Shown: piece by piece, positions 45,035 to 57,760 of the stretch
How positions within the stretch are numbered: position 1 is the stretch's first letter
How the letters are laid out: each line of letters opens with the position of its first letter
Source: Lunularia cruciata
Lineage: Eukaryota > Streptophyta > Marchantiopsida > Lunulariales > Lunulariaceae
NCBI GenBank assembly: GCA_948567375.1
Contig: OX419757.1
Span: 51,643,665 to 51,707,664, forward strand
DNA length: 64,000 nucleotides
Reading direction: 5' to 3'
Made by a program: the position numbers and the translations under genes
Notes under the pieces: model-generated
What the model was told of the DNA's origin: nothing
Seen by the model: only the letters and a program-made list of their open reading frames with translations
Databases searched by the model: none

Positions 45035-46130
45035 TTAGGTGGTTTTAAATATAGCTTTTTCCCATAGAATTCTATAGAAAATTTTATTTGTAACTTGTAT
45101 AAAGTTAATGGAGAGTAAATTTGGGAATGGAAAGGTTTGTTTTACGAGTGCTAGTATTAACAAAGAAAATGTATAAGGGGCTTTGGAACCATGACCTGCA
45201 ATGTTATAGAGGATGGGTGTCTCATGCAGATAACTGTATGCATTAATCTCACTCATTCATTTTGAATAGTTATTCTTGCTCTTAATCTTATTGCACTCTT
45301 ATTCTTAGGCAAATAATTGTACGTATTTTCTCATTCATTTTAATCTCATTCATTCATTTTAAATAGTTATTTTTGTTCTTAATCTAACCACACTCTTATT
45401 CTAATTGCACAATGCCATGCTCTTAATCTAATCACATAAGGCCATGTTACGCATACCATCACACTTGTTCTCTTGCTCTTGTTCACCTCACCTCCCCTTG
45501 TTCTTGTTCACCTCCTAGTGCAGATAAGCACATTGTCCCTTGCTTCTCCTCCTCAATATCCCCACCTTGCGATTGCAATTACTCTAATATTGTGTTTTTT
45601 GATTTCTACATTCTATTTGGTTATACTTGTATCTAAGCCATCAAGATGTCATGCACTAGCCATAGCACTTTTCTTCTTCATAACATTGCAAAATCAATCT
45701 GGTTGGTTTTGAGGGAAGAAATAGAGAGTGACATTCTCAAGGAGTCCCTTGATTGGAATGAAGTGAGCTTGGATGATGAAGATTCTATTGGGGTATTCAC
45801 AAGATGGTGCTATACTTTGGGATAATGTTATTTGGAAGATAAATTACAATGTACTTGAAGTAGTGAGTTTGTTTTGAAAAAATATTTTCACACCTTAAGA
45901 CATCTTACTATAATGGATTTATTTTTGTTCCAAGCTTTAGTCAATGAGGTCAAAGATCATAGATTATTTCAAAATTCTTCTTGAAGAACAAAAATGAGAG
46001 TGTGGATGCAGATTGCTCTTGCTCTTAATAGGTTTGGCCACCATGGCAACGGGGCAAGTGTGGCAAGAGGCTTAAATTTATGGGGGATTAGTATAGGTTC
46101 TAAAATTTTGTTTACAAAATCTGTAATGAC
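45035..46130 (+). pseudogene. PIF/Harbinger transposase fossil, copy 1
   Basis: From 45720 decayed frames read LDWNEVSLDDEDSIGVFTRW, then MRVWMQIALALNRFGHHGNG and ASVARGLNLWGISIGSKILF. The last two form the helix-turn-helix entry region of Harbinger nucleases (xVALxRxGHxGxxxSVxxxxxxxGISxGT). Homology to copy 2 starts at about 45035 and is lost after about 46130, before the catalytic core. Terminal repeats were not identified. Confidence 0.72.
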
Positions 46131-46550
46131 ACCTAGGTTGCAAACACTAACGGCATTGTTGACCGTGTGATAGTGGGTACCACCATGTGTTAGTAGCTCC
46201 AACATGAAATTGGACCGCTAACAAGTAGTCCATGAGTAACTATCAAAATACTTATGACTACCAATATTACTACTCTAGTGGCCGAGCAAACTAGCTTTGA
46301 CTCTAAAAATATCATGACACTTGTCCAACAGTCATTGATGGGACTAAGGAATACAAAGTCAGACACATTCTCTAGAAATGCATCCATGGTACCTACAATT
46401 TGCATGTGGAATATGTTGTGCATTGGATAGGGTACACATTGTATGAGGCAACATAGGAGCATCTAACTTGACCCAATGCACCCGTCTTAGTGCACTCTTT
46501 TGAGCAACAACTTTGCAATGAAGATATTGTATCTTAAAAGGGAAGAGGTT
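46131..46550 (+). pseudogene. Family-B chromodomain remnant before an LTR
   Basis: From about 46325 a decayed frame gives LIDGTKEYKV, VEYVVHWIGYTLYEAT, a stop, and HSFEQQLCNEDIVS. This parallels the chromodomain tail at 4.83-5.03 kb. The polypurine stretch AAAAGGGAAGAGGTT follows and the LTR begins at 46551. The rest of the element is missing. Confidence 0.78.
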
Positions 46551-47123
46551 TGTAAAACCATTAGCTAGACATATTATCTAGAGGTGGAAATTGGCTTGCA
46601 AATATCTTAAGGGATATTATAATTATGGTCTAAGTATATCCGATAGAGTTTTCACCAAAAGAGTACTTTCACTAATAGGGAGATGGCCGTAAACACCATA
46701 GAGACTTTAGAGCCAATTTCAAAGCCCTAAATAGATGAATTAGACCTCAAAAAACAGAAAATTCTTTACCCCTTAGGGAAAATAATTATTTTTGTCTCTC
46801 TCTTTTTTTTGTCTTGTCAAGAGCTTTCCAACGGTACTTCACCCATGTTCTTCTAAGCTTCTTATAAGAAGATTCTCCAAATATTCCTTTTGGTCAAACT
46901 TGTTTGACCAATCAAATAGGACAAGGATTCACATGTCACCAATCCATATAGCTAATCTAAGGGTAGATCTTGTTTGCATGTCACCAATCCATGTATTTGA
47001 TCAAGGATGTAGCTCCCTTTGAGTGGGTCTTCTTTGGTATATAATAAAGACAAGGTGTTCCTTTGGGGCATCAGAGTATTGAGAGATGAAATCTTGTGTT
47101 TCTCTTGTCCTCAAAACAATACA
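46551..47123 (+). repeat. B-type LTR (3' LTR)
   Basis: It starts TGTAAAACCATTAGCTAGAC and ends AACAATACA, 573 bp, preceded by polypurine tract and chromodomain remnant. It has the same length as 6639-7211, so the two belong to one subfamily. Confidence 0.82.
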
Positions 47124-47374
47124 ACCATTGGTAGATTGAGGGATTACAATTCCAACCCTTATGAGCTTTTAAGGTGAGCCCAAAAGGCATCTTCAAGAGA
47201 GAAGATGGATGTGGTCTCTTTCTTTATTAGGCATACCTTCTATTTGTGATTACATGATTTTTTAGAGAGATATGCACAATAGACTTAGTGCCCAAAACTA
47301 TGGCCCATGGATGTTTAGGCCACTCTTTTAGTCTTTTTGTATATTGTACATACTTTTTTTTCACATATACTTTA

Positions 47375-47640
47375 CACTTTTCCTCTTATACTTGCACCAT
47401 TGATTTTTTCATAACTAATTATGTGAGTTTTGATGGATAAATCAAATGTCTAAAGAAATTCATTATGCTTGATACTATATTGATCCAATCAAGTTTAAGT
47501 TGGAGATACACTTTTGCTCTTATACTTGCATCATTGATTTTTTTACCATTGAGTATGTGAGTTTTGAAGGACATATAAAATGTCTAAATAATTTAATTAT
47601 GCTTTGTACTATATTGATACAATCAAGTTTAAGTTAGAGA
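47375..47640. repeat. Tandem duplication, period 134 bp
   Basis: CTTGCACCATTGATTTTTT and CTTGCATCATTGATTTTTT lie 134 bases apart (47391, 47525). Both are followed by GTGAGTTTTGA, AAATGTCTAAA and CTATATTGATxCAATCAAG. Just after it, TTATAAATAGGG at about 47663 resembles a core promoter. Confidence 0.75.
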
Positions 47641-48179
47641 ATGTAGAGCATCATCACCTCACTTATAAATAGGGTGAGATTTGTGGTTTGCATGGATTGC
47701 ACATATTTTTCTGTCTATGCAAACCAAGTGTGGTTTTAGTGGTGTAAACCAAACATGGGGTTTAGTGGATTAAATGGCAAGAATGAATCAACATTAAATT
47801 GTGGCACAAGAGGATTGCTTCTTTAGTCATGCTAAATATAAATATATGTGGGTGAATTCTGTAGTTTAGAGAACTTAAATTGGCACAAGAGTGTAGAAAC
47901 TAGTCCAAAAATTGCATATGTTTTGCAAATGCAAGAGTGTGAATTTTGTAGTTTGAGAATTAAGATATGCTTTGCATAAAAGGAATGGTTTTCCATGGAG
48001 GAAACAAACTTGCAATATCAAGAAGCATTGTGAGGAGAGTATACATAGCACAAGAAGTAAACTTTATATATAACATAATTTTACATGGAAGATTACTAAG
48101 CATACTAAAGCTCTTTATTATACTTTCAACTCATGACTATTCCTCACTCTCATTCCAACTAGCATAAGGACCAGAATTG

Positions 48180-49960
48180 GAAGAATAATTTGGTACAAGG
48201 AAATTTGGGTCCACATTGTGATTGTTACTAGAGCCACCAAGGATTTGAATCTATATTGGATAACATAGTAATAATACTTTTGATTTCCTCAAGAGATTTT
48301 CCTACATGGGCTAATTCAAGTGTTATTGAAGAAAACCATTTTAATTTTGCTTCACTCTTTTTGATTATGAACTTTTCTACTTTGGGCTTCATTTTCTCTA
48401 CCTTTCAGATATTTTGGGACCACTTCTATCTTGTGTTTCTCTAGCTCTACCACCTGCAAAGCTTCAATCTCTGCTATTTTACACCTCTCCTTTGATTCTA
48501 GTGATTCAGTTCTTAATTTGCTATGATTAGCTAAATATTGTTATAAAGAACATAAAGTGGGTGGAAGAGCTAGTGTAATCTTGGAAGCTTTTGAAATCCT
48601 TTTTCTCTTTCATGAGTCAACTTCTTTCTCTTTCAATGTTTCTTTTACATTCTCTTGCTACTCTTTCTCCTTCAATGTATCTCTAGTTTGCTCTTCATTG
48701 AGAAATTCTTGACTCTCTTCTTCTTCTTTGATTCTCCTTTGCTCTTATTAATCCAAGGGCTCCATTTCAGAATTGATTCTTCTTTGCTTGTGGCATAGGG
48801 TAGTGTTTCTCCTTTGCTCATGGCGCAAGGGAGTGTTCCTCAACATTTTCTCTCATCAAGCACATACTATCATCTTCTTCTTGAACTTTGACTGACCCAC
48901 ATTCACAATCTCCAAATGTTTACGTGCAATTTAGACTTTGCTCTTCAAGTATATTTAAATAGTCTCCCAAGGACGTTGGGTGCTTGAGATGCTAACCAAA
49001 ATAGAATCTTGGAGAAAATTTCTCCCAAATTGTCATCCTCAAGTGTAATATGGCATGTTCCATTCATGAATTGTACTTCCTCTTCAATACCACCAATACT
49101 AACTAATACTAACTAATGCAAAAAGAGATATATTGGCTCTACCCCAAGAAATTAAATCCATTCTTTTGAAACATGGACAAAGATGGTTAATTTTTTGTTC
49201 AATTGTTCTCCATCCTTGCTTCAAGCCCTTCTCAATGAGACCTTCACCTCTGCAATTGTATTTCTATTCTTGATTATCTTTATATGATTTCAAGTATTTG
49301 AGCACATTTTTTGTAAAGCCAGTCACCATTCACAAAAGGTGGAAATCCTTTCTTATGCCAAACCAAAATAAATGGCCATGTAATTGAAAGCCATGATTTT
49401 TTGGATTACTTTTTTTACTTTTTTTGCCATGGATCTAACTAAAGTGTTTTGGATCTTCTAAATAGTTGAGTATTTCTAAATTGGTCAACTTTGCCTTTGT
49501 TTGCTTTGCATGTGCTACTTGATGTATGGATTGTAACTTTGGAACCACTCTTAGTGTGGGCTTGAATGGAAACACACTTTGATCCTTGACTTGTTATGCT
49601 TGAAATGGGAACATGGACAGATGCAACTATCTTCTCAAGCAATTCTTGAAATTGAAGAGGATGAGGAGAGAGAGGAGAAAATTGAGATTGGGAGCTGATG
49701 TGGAGAGTGTAATAGGAGATTTTTCATGTTTCCAAGCTATAAGAAGAAAATTTTGATTTTGATTTAAGTTTGCCAGTGCATAGTCTCTATTACTATCTAG
49801 TGTTGGGATTGTCGGGAAATAGGTGGCATGTTTATTCACCAATATTAACACATTTAAAAAAAAACATTTCAACCCAAAGGAACCATTTCTAATCATTATA
49901 TTGAGCCTCACATGATGAGATGCAAGCCTACAAAGGAGGGTACAAGATAATAATTTCAAA
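48180..49960 (-). pseudogene. Unidentified decayed protein with coiled-coil character
   Basis: On the minus strand a frame at 49959-49627 contains NIMIRNGSFGLKCFFLNVLI and NHATYF-like sequence. Later patches are Lys/Glu-rich helices (ITLALPPTLCSLQQYLANHS, IAEIEALQVVELEKHKIEVV, about 48590-48420). Stops and shifts are frequent. The charge pattern suggests a real former protein, perhaps transposon-derived. I recognise no domain. Confidence 0.35.
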
Positions 49961-52600
49961 TTTGATTAAGGACGTGAGAAAATTTTCAAATTGAACATAA
50001 CATGTGGTTTTTCATTTCTAGCTTCCATTCTGGTTAATATAGGTGGATAGCATAATATGGGTGGTTAGAACAAATTTCTTATTTGCATGACTGATTAAGT
50101 CTTGGTTCTCACTAATAAACTAACCATACAATTTACTAATAAAATCTATGTCAGCATAAAACCTACTCTTGTAAAGCACTTTTTTCTATCCATAAAATTT
50201 GGTACAAGACCATTCATTATTGAGACCACCAACTTTTATGACAACTAGTAAAATACTTTATGGTTCTTGGATGCTCTACCCACACAATTTGGAAAATTTG
50301 GAATCTAAAACCCCTATTGTGTTGATGTCAAATCTCCTACTCAAAAATCTTAGATGAAGCTAGGAAGCAAGGCTTTGGCTTGTCTTATTCTATTTTCCCC
50401 TTTTTCAATGTGTATTTATCCTCCACTATAGGTCATGAGCAACAAATAAAAGATCTATACATCCAAAGAATTTCCTTGTGGTTTTGTAGTTGAATTGCAT
50501 TTTTTTAGCAAGGAACCGTCACCATAGATAGACTCTATTTCTTATTGTGGTTTGGGAAAATCCAAGAGGATCAAGTGCTTGATATGTTGCCAAAGCAGAC
50601 CATTGTGCATTAGATGTGACATACATAGTTAAAAAGTAGATATCCATATATTGAACCATATAAAACTTGATACTTGGGAGTTTGTAGTGTTTAGTGGTTT
50701 CTTTACAAGCCATACAAAGTTGTTCCAATTTAATCAAAAGTTTTTTCAGCACCATACTTCACTCTTGGATTTTTTTTTATCTTATTATATATCAATGTTT
50801 ATTTTTAAAGATAGGTCTTGAACTATGATCTCTTATATTAAGGTGAATATAAAAGAGTGTCTATTCATCACATAATTAGTGGAAATAACTATATATTATG
50901 ATGCATGGCATTTGAGATAATAAAATTTACTAATAAAGTATCATTTAAAAATATTTTAACTATTCTTAAATTACTTGACATGAGCTCATGATAATGACAA
51001 TCTTATTGGGTCAACATGCTTGAAGTTGAAATTGAGTCAGAAATTAAGGTCTCTTGCATTACATCTTGTTATATTATAGGATACTCCATTGTTACTTGTG
51101 CATTATATAGAAGAGCCATTGTCAACCTATTACTTCTCAAAAAGAGAATTAATCAATAATGAAATTAAAGTAATTAGAAATTTCAAAATATGACCTTGTT
51201 TAGTCACAATTTTGTTTTCAAAAGATTTACCATATGACTTTGAATTGAAATATATGTGAAAATGGAAGTATGGAAGTATATATATATATATATAGCAATG
51301 AGTTTCAAGCTTTGACTTGACATATACATACAAGCATATAGAAGTGTGTACATATAGCAATGAGTTTGAGGCTAAAATTGGATAGAGATATGATTTTCAT
51401 ATTGTTTTATTGGAAGAGTTTGGTCAATCTAAAGAATGCTATATGAATATGAATGAAGCATATGAAAGTAGCATTGTGATGTGGTTTGTGTGTGACTCTT
51501 GCAAAAATTGAACTTTCCTAAAATAGAGTTATGTGGTAAAATTCAAGCTAAAATAGGACTATATTGTGAATTTTCCTCTTGATGAGACTCCAATTCAAGA
51601 GTTCCACAAACATTCAACATTAGTTCATATGAAGGGATTCATGATTTAGTTGGGGTATTAAGAAAAATCTCATGTTTATGGAGATTATTCTTATAAACTT
51701 GGATATTCCTTTAGCTTTTTTTATTTTAGATGAATTTTTAAGTAATAGCTTTAGTAATTTTTGGAGATAAGAATGTGGAAAAAAGAGAAGAAAAGAAATT
51801 TACAAACAATCCTTTCATTTATCATTATCTCTCTTATCAAAACCTATAATGAGCATTTTCCTAAGTGATAGCGATGCCTTGATGTTCTAGCTTTGAAGGG
51901 ATGTCATAAAGTTTGGATATCAACTTTCTTAATATATGGTATGGGGTTGAGGGTTGTTAAAGCAACATGGCTTTGGAGTTGATGGTTCACCTTGAACAAG
52001 AAACAACCTACCTCACAATAGAAATTGAAACATATGTGTTGCATATTTTATGATTACAACCTTGTATTGATATGTATTACTTTTATTTATGAATTATATT
52101 TTGAAGATGTAGAAAATTGAGAGAAATTGTGGCACTTATGGAATGAAATAACAAGGAAAACAAACATTAATCTTTAGAAGATCATACTTCATTGTCATTG
52201 TTTTATATATAATAGTGACGTAGTTGGATAGGTTCTTGAGATATCTCAATGACAAATGTCTCAAGAAAGGTATGATTCTTTCCACTCTTCATGATTATTA
52301 TACCAACATATAAACAATTTCATTCACCTAAATTTCAAGATGGAGCATATCAAACTATGTGAGAAGATGCATGATGCTCAAAATTATGTACTCAATATTC
52401 TTAACTACTCATGAAATAGTTAAGTGTTAAGAGGATGGTAGAGCAAACCATTATTGTTATTTCTTGTTTACTGCAAGAAATGACAACTTGGTTATTTTGG
52501 TGGGTAGTACACCATACAACAACATTGTAATTTCATAAGATAAGTACGTGAAACAATGGTATGATATTTTGGTGAAACAATATTACAAATAAAGTCCTTT
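49961..52600. other. AT-rich stretch, nothing supported
   Basis: About 2.6 kb, strongly AT-rich, with only short low-complexity frames and a short AT microsatellite at 51278-51293. I see no LTR ends, RNA gene or domain. Confidence 0.55.
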
Positions 52601-52609
52601 TGGTTAAAC

Positions 52610-53090
52610 ATGCAAGTTAAATAGGCTTAGTTATATCTGTAAAGATATTATACATGATGGTCTGAGTAGATTAGATAGAAGAGTCACCAAAAGAGGCTTC
52701 CACTAATAGTTACTGGTTAGAAATAAAACAAAAATTTTGAAGCCAATTTTGGAGGCCTAAAAAAGAGAATTAGGTTTCAAAAAATATAATCTTGCCCTTG
52801 CTAAAAAAAATGCATGTTGGCTCCTACCCCTCAGTTTTTCTTGTTGAGATCTTTCTAATGATACCTCATCCATGCTAATTTGAGCTTCCTACAAAGAGTT
52901 TCCAAAAAGATTGCTTTTGGTAAAACTTGTTTGACAAACCAAATGGAACTAGGGCTGACATGTCACCAATCCATGTATCTAATCTAAAAGTGTAACTTCC
53001 TTGGAGTGGATCCTCTTTGCTCTATAGATAGAGTGCTCTTTTCAAACATTAGAGTTTTTGGGAATTCTAATCTTGTGTGTGCTTATGTAT
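52610..53090 (+). repeat. Diverged B-type LTR remnant
   Basis: Contains ATATTATACATGATGGTCTGAG, GTCACCAAAAGAGGCTTCC, GACATGTCACCAATCCATGT and CTTTGCTCTATAGATAGAG, all in the order of the B LTR. Both ends have decayed. No coding sequence is attached. Confidence 0.65.
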
Positions 53091-55796
53091 TTGGACAATT
53101 AAACCATTTTATAGGTGAGTTTTTGAGTATGTATAAGAAAAGAGTAGAGTAGTTGGTTGTGGTACTTCACTTTTAGAGCTTTACATTCAAGCAACATACA
53201 AGGCATGTAATATCTAATCCATTATTAATGCTTTTAATTTTTTTGTAGGCAATTATCATTGTTTCATGGCCCAATGATATTCAATGATTTTATGACTAGT
53301 CGGTCTTGCAAGAGAGAAATTATCTAATTACTAAGTCCTACAAAGAGAAGAATGAAAGATAGTCTGTTTAATAAAAATCTTGCTCTCATCAACATGATCA
53401 AAGTATGCTTATAACACTTTTGTAATTCTATTGGGAATTACAAGTTCCCTTAACATTGGAACCAAGTGAATCATCTAAGAATCTATGAGAGATACATAAT
53501 ATTAACTTGTATATTGGACCTTGACTTGAAGGCATTCTTTTGGAAAAGAATGATATAATTAGATAAAGAGATTTTGGTTGATGATATACATACTAAAAAA
53601 CTAAAAGAAATACTAAAAACATTTTTTACACAAATTTTTCATATAAAGAGTCAATCTATTGGTTTGGCAAATGTGTATTAAAGTGCACTCTACATTTGCA
53701 ATAGCATCTTAGGTATACTATAGCATAAAGGCCTAGTTTATTGTGCTAAAATCCTAGGCAATGATCATGATCCAAATAAGTTGATCAAGAAAACAAGACT
53801 TACTTCCTCTCTAGATGGTATGTTGCTTGTAGTTACGGTATTATGTCAAGTAATTTGTTTATAAAAGTATAGTTTTATTAGGTTTTCCAAAAGAACTTTT
53901 TGTTTTATCAATCTCCATCTACATACCATCTATTGTTGTAGCATGATACGATAGTAGATGGAGGTGTGTCACTTAACTTGAGACCTTACCTATAGCAAAT
54001 GGCACAAAATCGTCATAAGTTGAAGAATAATCTCTCATAACCTAACAAATCTAACAAATGTATGCAAATTATAGATCTAAGCACTCTTATGTTATTGTTT
54101 TTTCTCCTTTGGAGAGAGAGAGAGTTTATATATATATATGTTGACATTTATCAAAAGGTAGAGAAAGTTGAGATGCTTACAAATTCAATACATAAGGTTT
54201 GATGGACTACAAGAAGAAGCCAAAGAGTCTCTCCTTGGAGGCACAAGAAAGAATTGCAAGAGCAAAGATGAAGAAAATGTGTTATTTTCTTTTTACTATA
54301 TAACAAATAGAAATAGCCAAGGTAGAATACTAGAAATCATAATGCATAAACTTGTTGTTGTTTAGCAAATATGTAATGAAGATGTATTTATTTCTTACAT
54401 TATCTTACAAAAACCTTCTTCCTTCAAGATATTAGACAAAGATTATATTGTACATGCAAGCATATATATTGAAAGTTTGTTATGGTTATTATTTGCTCAA
54501 TATATTTTTATCAACTTATGATGTCAAGGCAAAGCTCAAAAGTTATATGCTTGTTCTATATTCTCTATTCAAGAGAGAGTGAATATAATCCTAAACTAGT
54601 TTGTATGAGCATTTATATTCTTGAAGATAGGATCCATCAATAATCAATAGATCATCCAACAATCAAATTTATTTGGTCTAATTCCATCACCTTATAGAAA
54701 ATATTGTTTTTGCTTCTTTGTCCTATGATGTATTCCATGTTATTTAAATTTATCTCTCTTATTTATTGATATTATCAATGTTGGGAGGAAGTATGGAAAA
54801 ATTACTTGAGGTTCTACTCCATGCACAAAACATCAATTCATTTTGTAAAGAAGTCCACAAAAACCTAAATCAATCATTTTACAAGATAAGTTGGGTTTAG
54901 AAAAGTTAGTTGATATTATTTTCAAAGAACTTAGTTGACAACACAGAGAAAAACTTTGATGAGTGTAAATTTTATTGACAATATTCAAGAATTGGAGAAA
55001 TCTGCTCTTATCATGCAATTTGAATTTGCAGCTAGCATTGTAAGTGTAAATAGTTGACATATCATAAGAGTCATTGCCAAAAGGTACTTTCTCCATAAAA
55101 GTGAGTGTTCAATAATGTTAACAAGATTGTGGAGGTGGTAAGCTAAACCATTAGCTTTGTTGTCAATCTTTTGGCTTTGTATTGGCTAGTTCTTAGACCA
55201 AACTATTAAGCACATTGGTAAATATTTTGTTAATATTAATGATGAGCTATTTTTTGTTGCTATATTTCTTGTACCCACTATAAATAATACTTGAAGTATA
55301 GAAATTGCAAACCAAATTTGAAGTCATTACTATAAAATTTAAGTATTTAACTCAAAGACCATGTAAATATATTTTTAATCTAATTGGTAAATTGAACTAC
55401 TTTGCTAATTCTATGAGTCATTGAATGTAATCTTTCAAACTTAGCCTTTGATCTTTGAATCTTAAATATTTTAAGTTTGGTCACTATTTTTATGTTTATA
55501 GAGTATTAGTTTCTTTGCTTTGATTTTGGCTTTCAACTTCTAAGTCTTTATCATTTTCTAAATTTCTATTATTGCTTATTTGCATTGCTCTTGCTTTCCT
55601 TAGACTAGCTCTTCAATTTTTCATGGCTCATAATATCATTTTTTTAAGTTTCCATTTTAAGAAGAAAATTTACAAATCTTCTCTTTAAGGATTTCTAAAA
55701 ATAAAAATAGATATCCCTTCAAAATCATTCACAATTTTTCTTTCTTTCTTATTAATTTTTACTTTGAAGAAAAAGAGCACCCTAATGATATCAAGG
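53091..55796. other. AT-rich stretch, nothing supported
   Basis: Low-complexity AT-rich sequence with a small GA/AT microsatellite at 54112-54140. The short ORFs (54168-54365 plus, 55096-54833 minus) show no family resemblance. Confidence 0.5.
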
Positions 55797-56880
55797 AGTT
55801 TCAAATATAGCTTTTTCTAGTACCCATAAGATTCCATAAATATTTTTATGGGTAACATGTATAAATTTTAATGGGTAGTAAAAATGGGAATCAAATTTGT
55901 TTTAACAAGGGCTAATAGCAATGTTGTAGAAGTTATATGAGGATTTGAAATTGTTACCCATTTCATGACTAAAATAGAAAGTGAAAATCTTGAGAAGTTT
56001 GTTGATTGGAATGAATGGAAGTTGGACAATGAAGAAGATTCTATTGGAGTACTCACAAGATGGTGGAATTATACATTGGAATCTTGTTATTTGCAAGATA
56101 AAGTACAATGTACTTGGAGCAATGAGTTTGTATAAAAATATTTCTCAGATTGGATGCTTGAGTGTTTAGATAGCTTACTAGGATGGAATTATTATTGTTC
56201 TATGCTTTAGTAAATGCCATAACAAATCATGGAGTATTTAGAAATGCAACTCAAAGAACACAAACTCTAATGTGGGTGTAGGTTGCACTTGCTCTTGATA
56301 GGTTTGCCCATCATGAAATTGGGGCAAGTGTGGCAAGAGGGTACAACCTATGGGGGATCAGTACATGCTCTACAATTATATTTACAAAACTAGTAATCAT
56401 TGCAATTATTTCTATCTTGGGCAAGGAGGTAAAATGGCTGGATTGAAAGGAGAATTCAGAATATCTGGTTGTTTTGCTCAAAAAGGATTCCTTGTGTATG
56501 TGGGTTTAGTAGATAGGACTTTATTTAGATTGTCACAATGACCCAAAGTGGACAAGAAAACATATTTTTGTCAAAAAGGATTTTATTCTATTAATGGTCA
56601 AGTTGTATGTGACAATATGAGAAGGATTATTCATTTCACTAAAGCTAAGAAATAGAGTTTTGTGAAATGTTGATGCATGGTGTGGTAATATTTTTTGTAG
56701 GGTGCAAATAAGTATTGATCCAACCTGTAACTGTGTGAATTGTCAATGTGCAAGAATATCTGGATCTTACCACAACATGGCATGTATAAAAAATCACCTA
56801 AATAGATGGATTTCAATACAAGGGACAAGTGCAGTTTTTTTAAGAACCATCAATTTCTATTAGGGGATTTTGGTTAGATT
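55797..56880 (+). pseudogene. PIF/Harbinger transposase fossil, copy 2
   Basis: Better preserved than copy 1. It has EEDSIGVLTRWWN, then LALDRFAHHEIGASVARGYN with LWGIS, a helix-turn-helix region. The nuclease core follows: GFLVYVGLVDRTLFRLSQ (first catalytic Asp at 56512-56514, where GFxGCxGLxDGT is usual), a TGA at 56539-56541 in place of Arg, then PKVDKKTYFCQKGFYSINGQ and VVCDN (second Asp 56611-56613). These match the DDE_Tnp_4 order of HARBI1-like proteins. A third acidic residue was not identified. Frame breaks and stops inactivate it. Confidence 0.82.
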
Positions 56881-56930
56881 CCTATGAGACATTTAGTTCT
56901 CTTCAAATAGGCCCAAACACCCAACAAGGC

Positions 56931-57619
56931 TATAAAAGGCCGAGGAGAGAAATAGTAGAATGGAAGATCAAAGTGGAAGATCACATTGGGACTATTGAAT
57001 GAAGGAAACTCTAAATGCCTAGCATGAGCTTAGGCTTTGGTATTTATACGGAAGCATACAAGGCTCTTAAGAAACTTCTCATGAAGCTTCCTAAAAGTTG
57101 CCTTCTTAGAGTGCAAGCCAAGCTAACCGTGAAGCTTCTCAAGAAGCTTTGTTTTAGAAGTTGCTTACTTTGGCATGCAAGCTAAGCTAGTTGAGAAGCT
57201 TCCCAAAAAGTTTTCTTCTAAAAGCCACCTACTTGGCATGCAAACTAAGCTATCCAAGAAGCTTCCCAAGAAACTTTGTTTTAGAAGTTGTTTACTTGGC
57301 ATGCAAGCTAAGCTAGTTGAGAAGCTTCCCAAGAAGCTTCATTTTAGAAGCTACCTACTTGGCATGCAAGCTAATCTAGTTGAGAAGCTTCCCAAGAAGT
57401 TTTTTTTCTAGAAGCTACCTACTTGGCATGTAAGCTAAGCTAGCCAAGAAGCTTCCCAAGAAGCTTCATCCTAGAAGTCACCACTTGGTATGCATAATAC
57501 CCAATACTTGGAAAATACCAAGTAGCTTCCTAGATGCTTCTTGAATATTCCTATATTTTTTCGCTAATTTTTACTTTGTTAATCTCAATTAACTTGTCAA
57601 TTAACTCCATATTGTGACA
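56931..57619 (-). repeat. Family-C LTR (3' LTR of element C1) with minisatellite
   Basis: On the minus strand it starts TGTCACAATATGGAGTTAAT, directly behind a GGGGGAATA polypurine tract (57620-57630), and ends near GGCCTTTTATA. It is about 689 bp long against about 454 for the copy at 59940-60393. The difference is mainly the expanded 60-bp repeat array. A TATA-like motif (minus) lies near 57040. Confidence 0.78.
57070..57490. repeat. 60-bp minisatellite inside the LTR
   Basis: About six to seven units of 60 bp, each with GAAGCTTCCCAAGAAGCTT and CTACTTGGCATGCAAGCTAA. Each unit holds an inverted repeat (AAGCTTCT/AGAAGCTT type). Because 60 is divisible by three, the array gives a spurious open frame with a 20-residue period (57175-57411). 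About three units are present in the LTR at 59940-60393. Confidence 0.88.
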
Positions 57620-57632
57620 TATTCCCCCATTA

Positions 57633-57756
57633 CTAGTTAGTGATGTCCTCATCACCATGAAACTTCAAATTCCTAGATGGCCATTTGTGCATTCTGGAGA
57701 TGAGAAAGAGGGTTTCAAGTAGCATCATGAAGTGGATACACTTTCTAAAGGACTTT
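57633..57756 (-). pseudogene. C1 chromodomain, C-terminal half
   Basis: The sequence aligns with the intact chromodomain at 60437-60545 (minus), sharing AGATGAGAAAGAGG-like and TTTCTAAAGGACTTTGTA-like stretches. It is separated from its other half at 58453 by a family-A solo LTR. Confidence 0.75.
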
Positions 57757-57760
57757 GTAC

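Noticed and set aside
57175-57411. 78-aa ORF with a regular 20-residue repeat
   Set aside because: The period is a by-product of the 60-bp minisatellite inside an LTR; there is no upstream gene structure.
57070-57490. CRISPR-like regular repeat array
   Set aside because: Units are contiguous with no unique spacers, and the array sits in a retrotransposon LTR.
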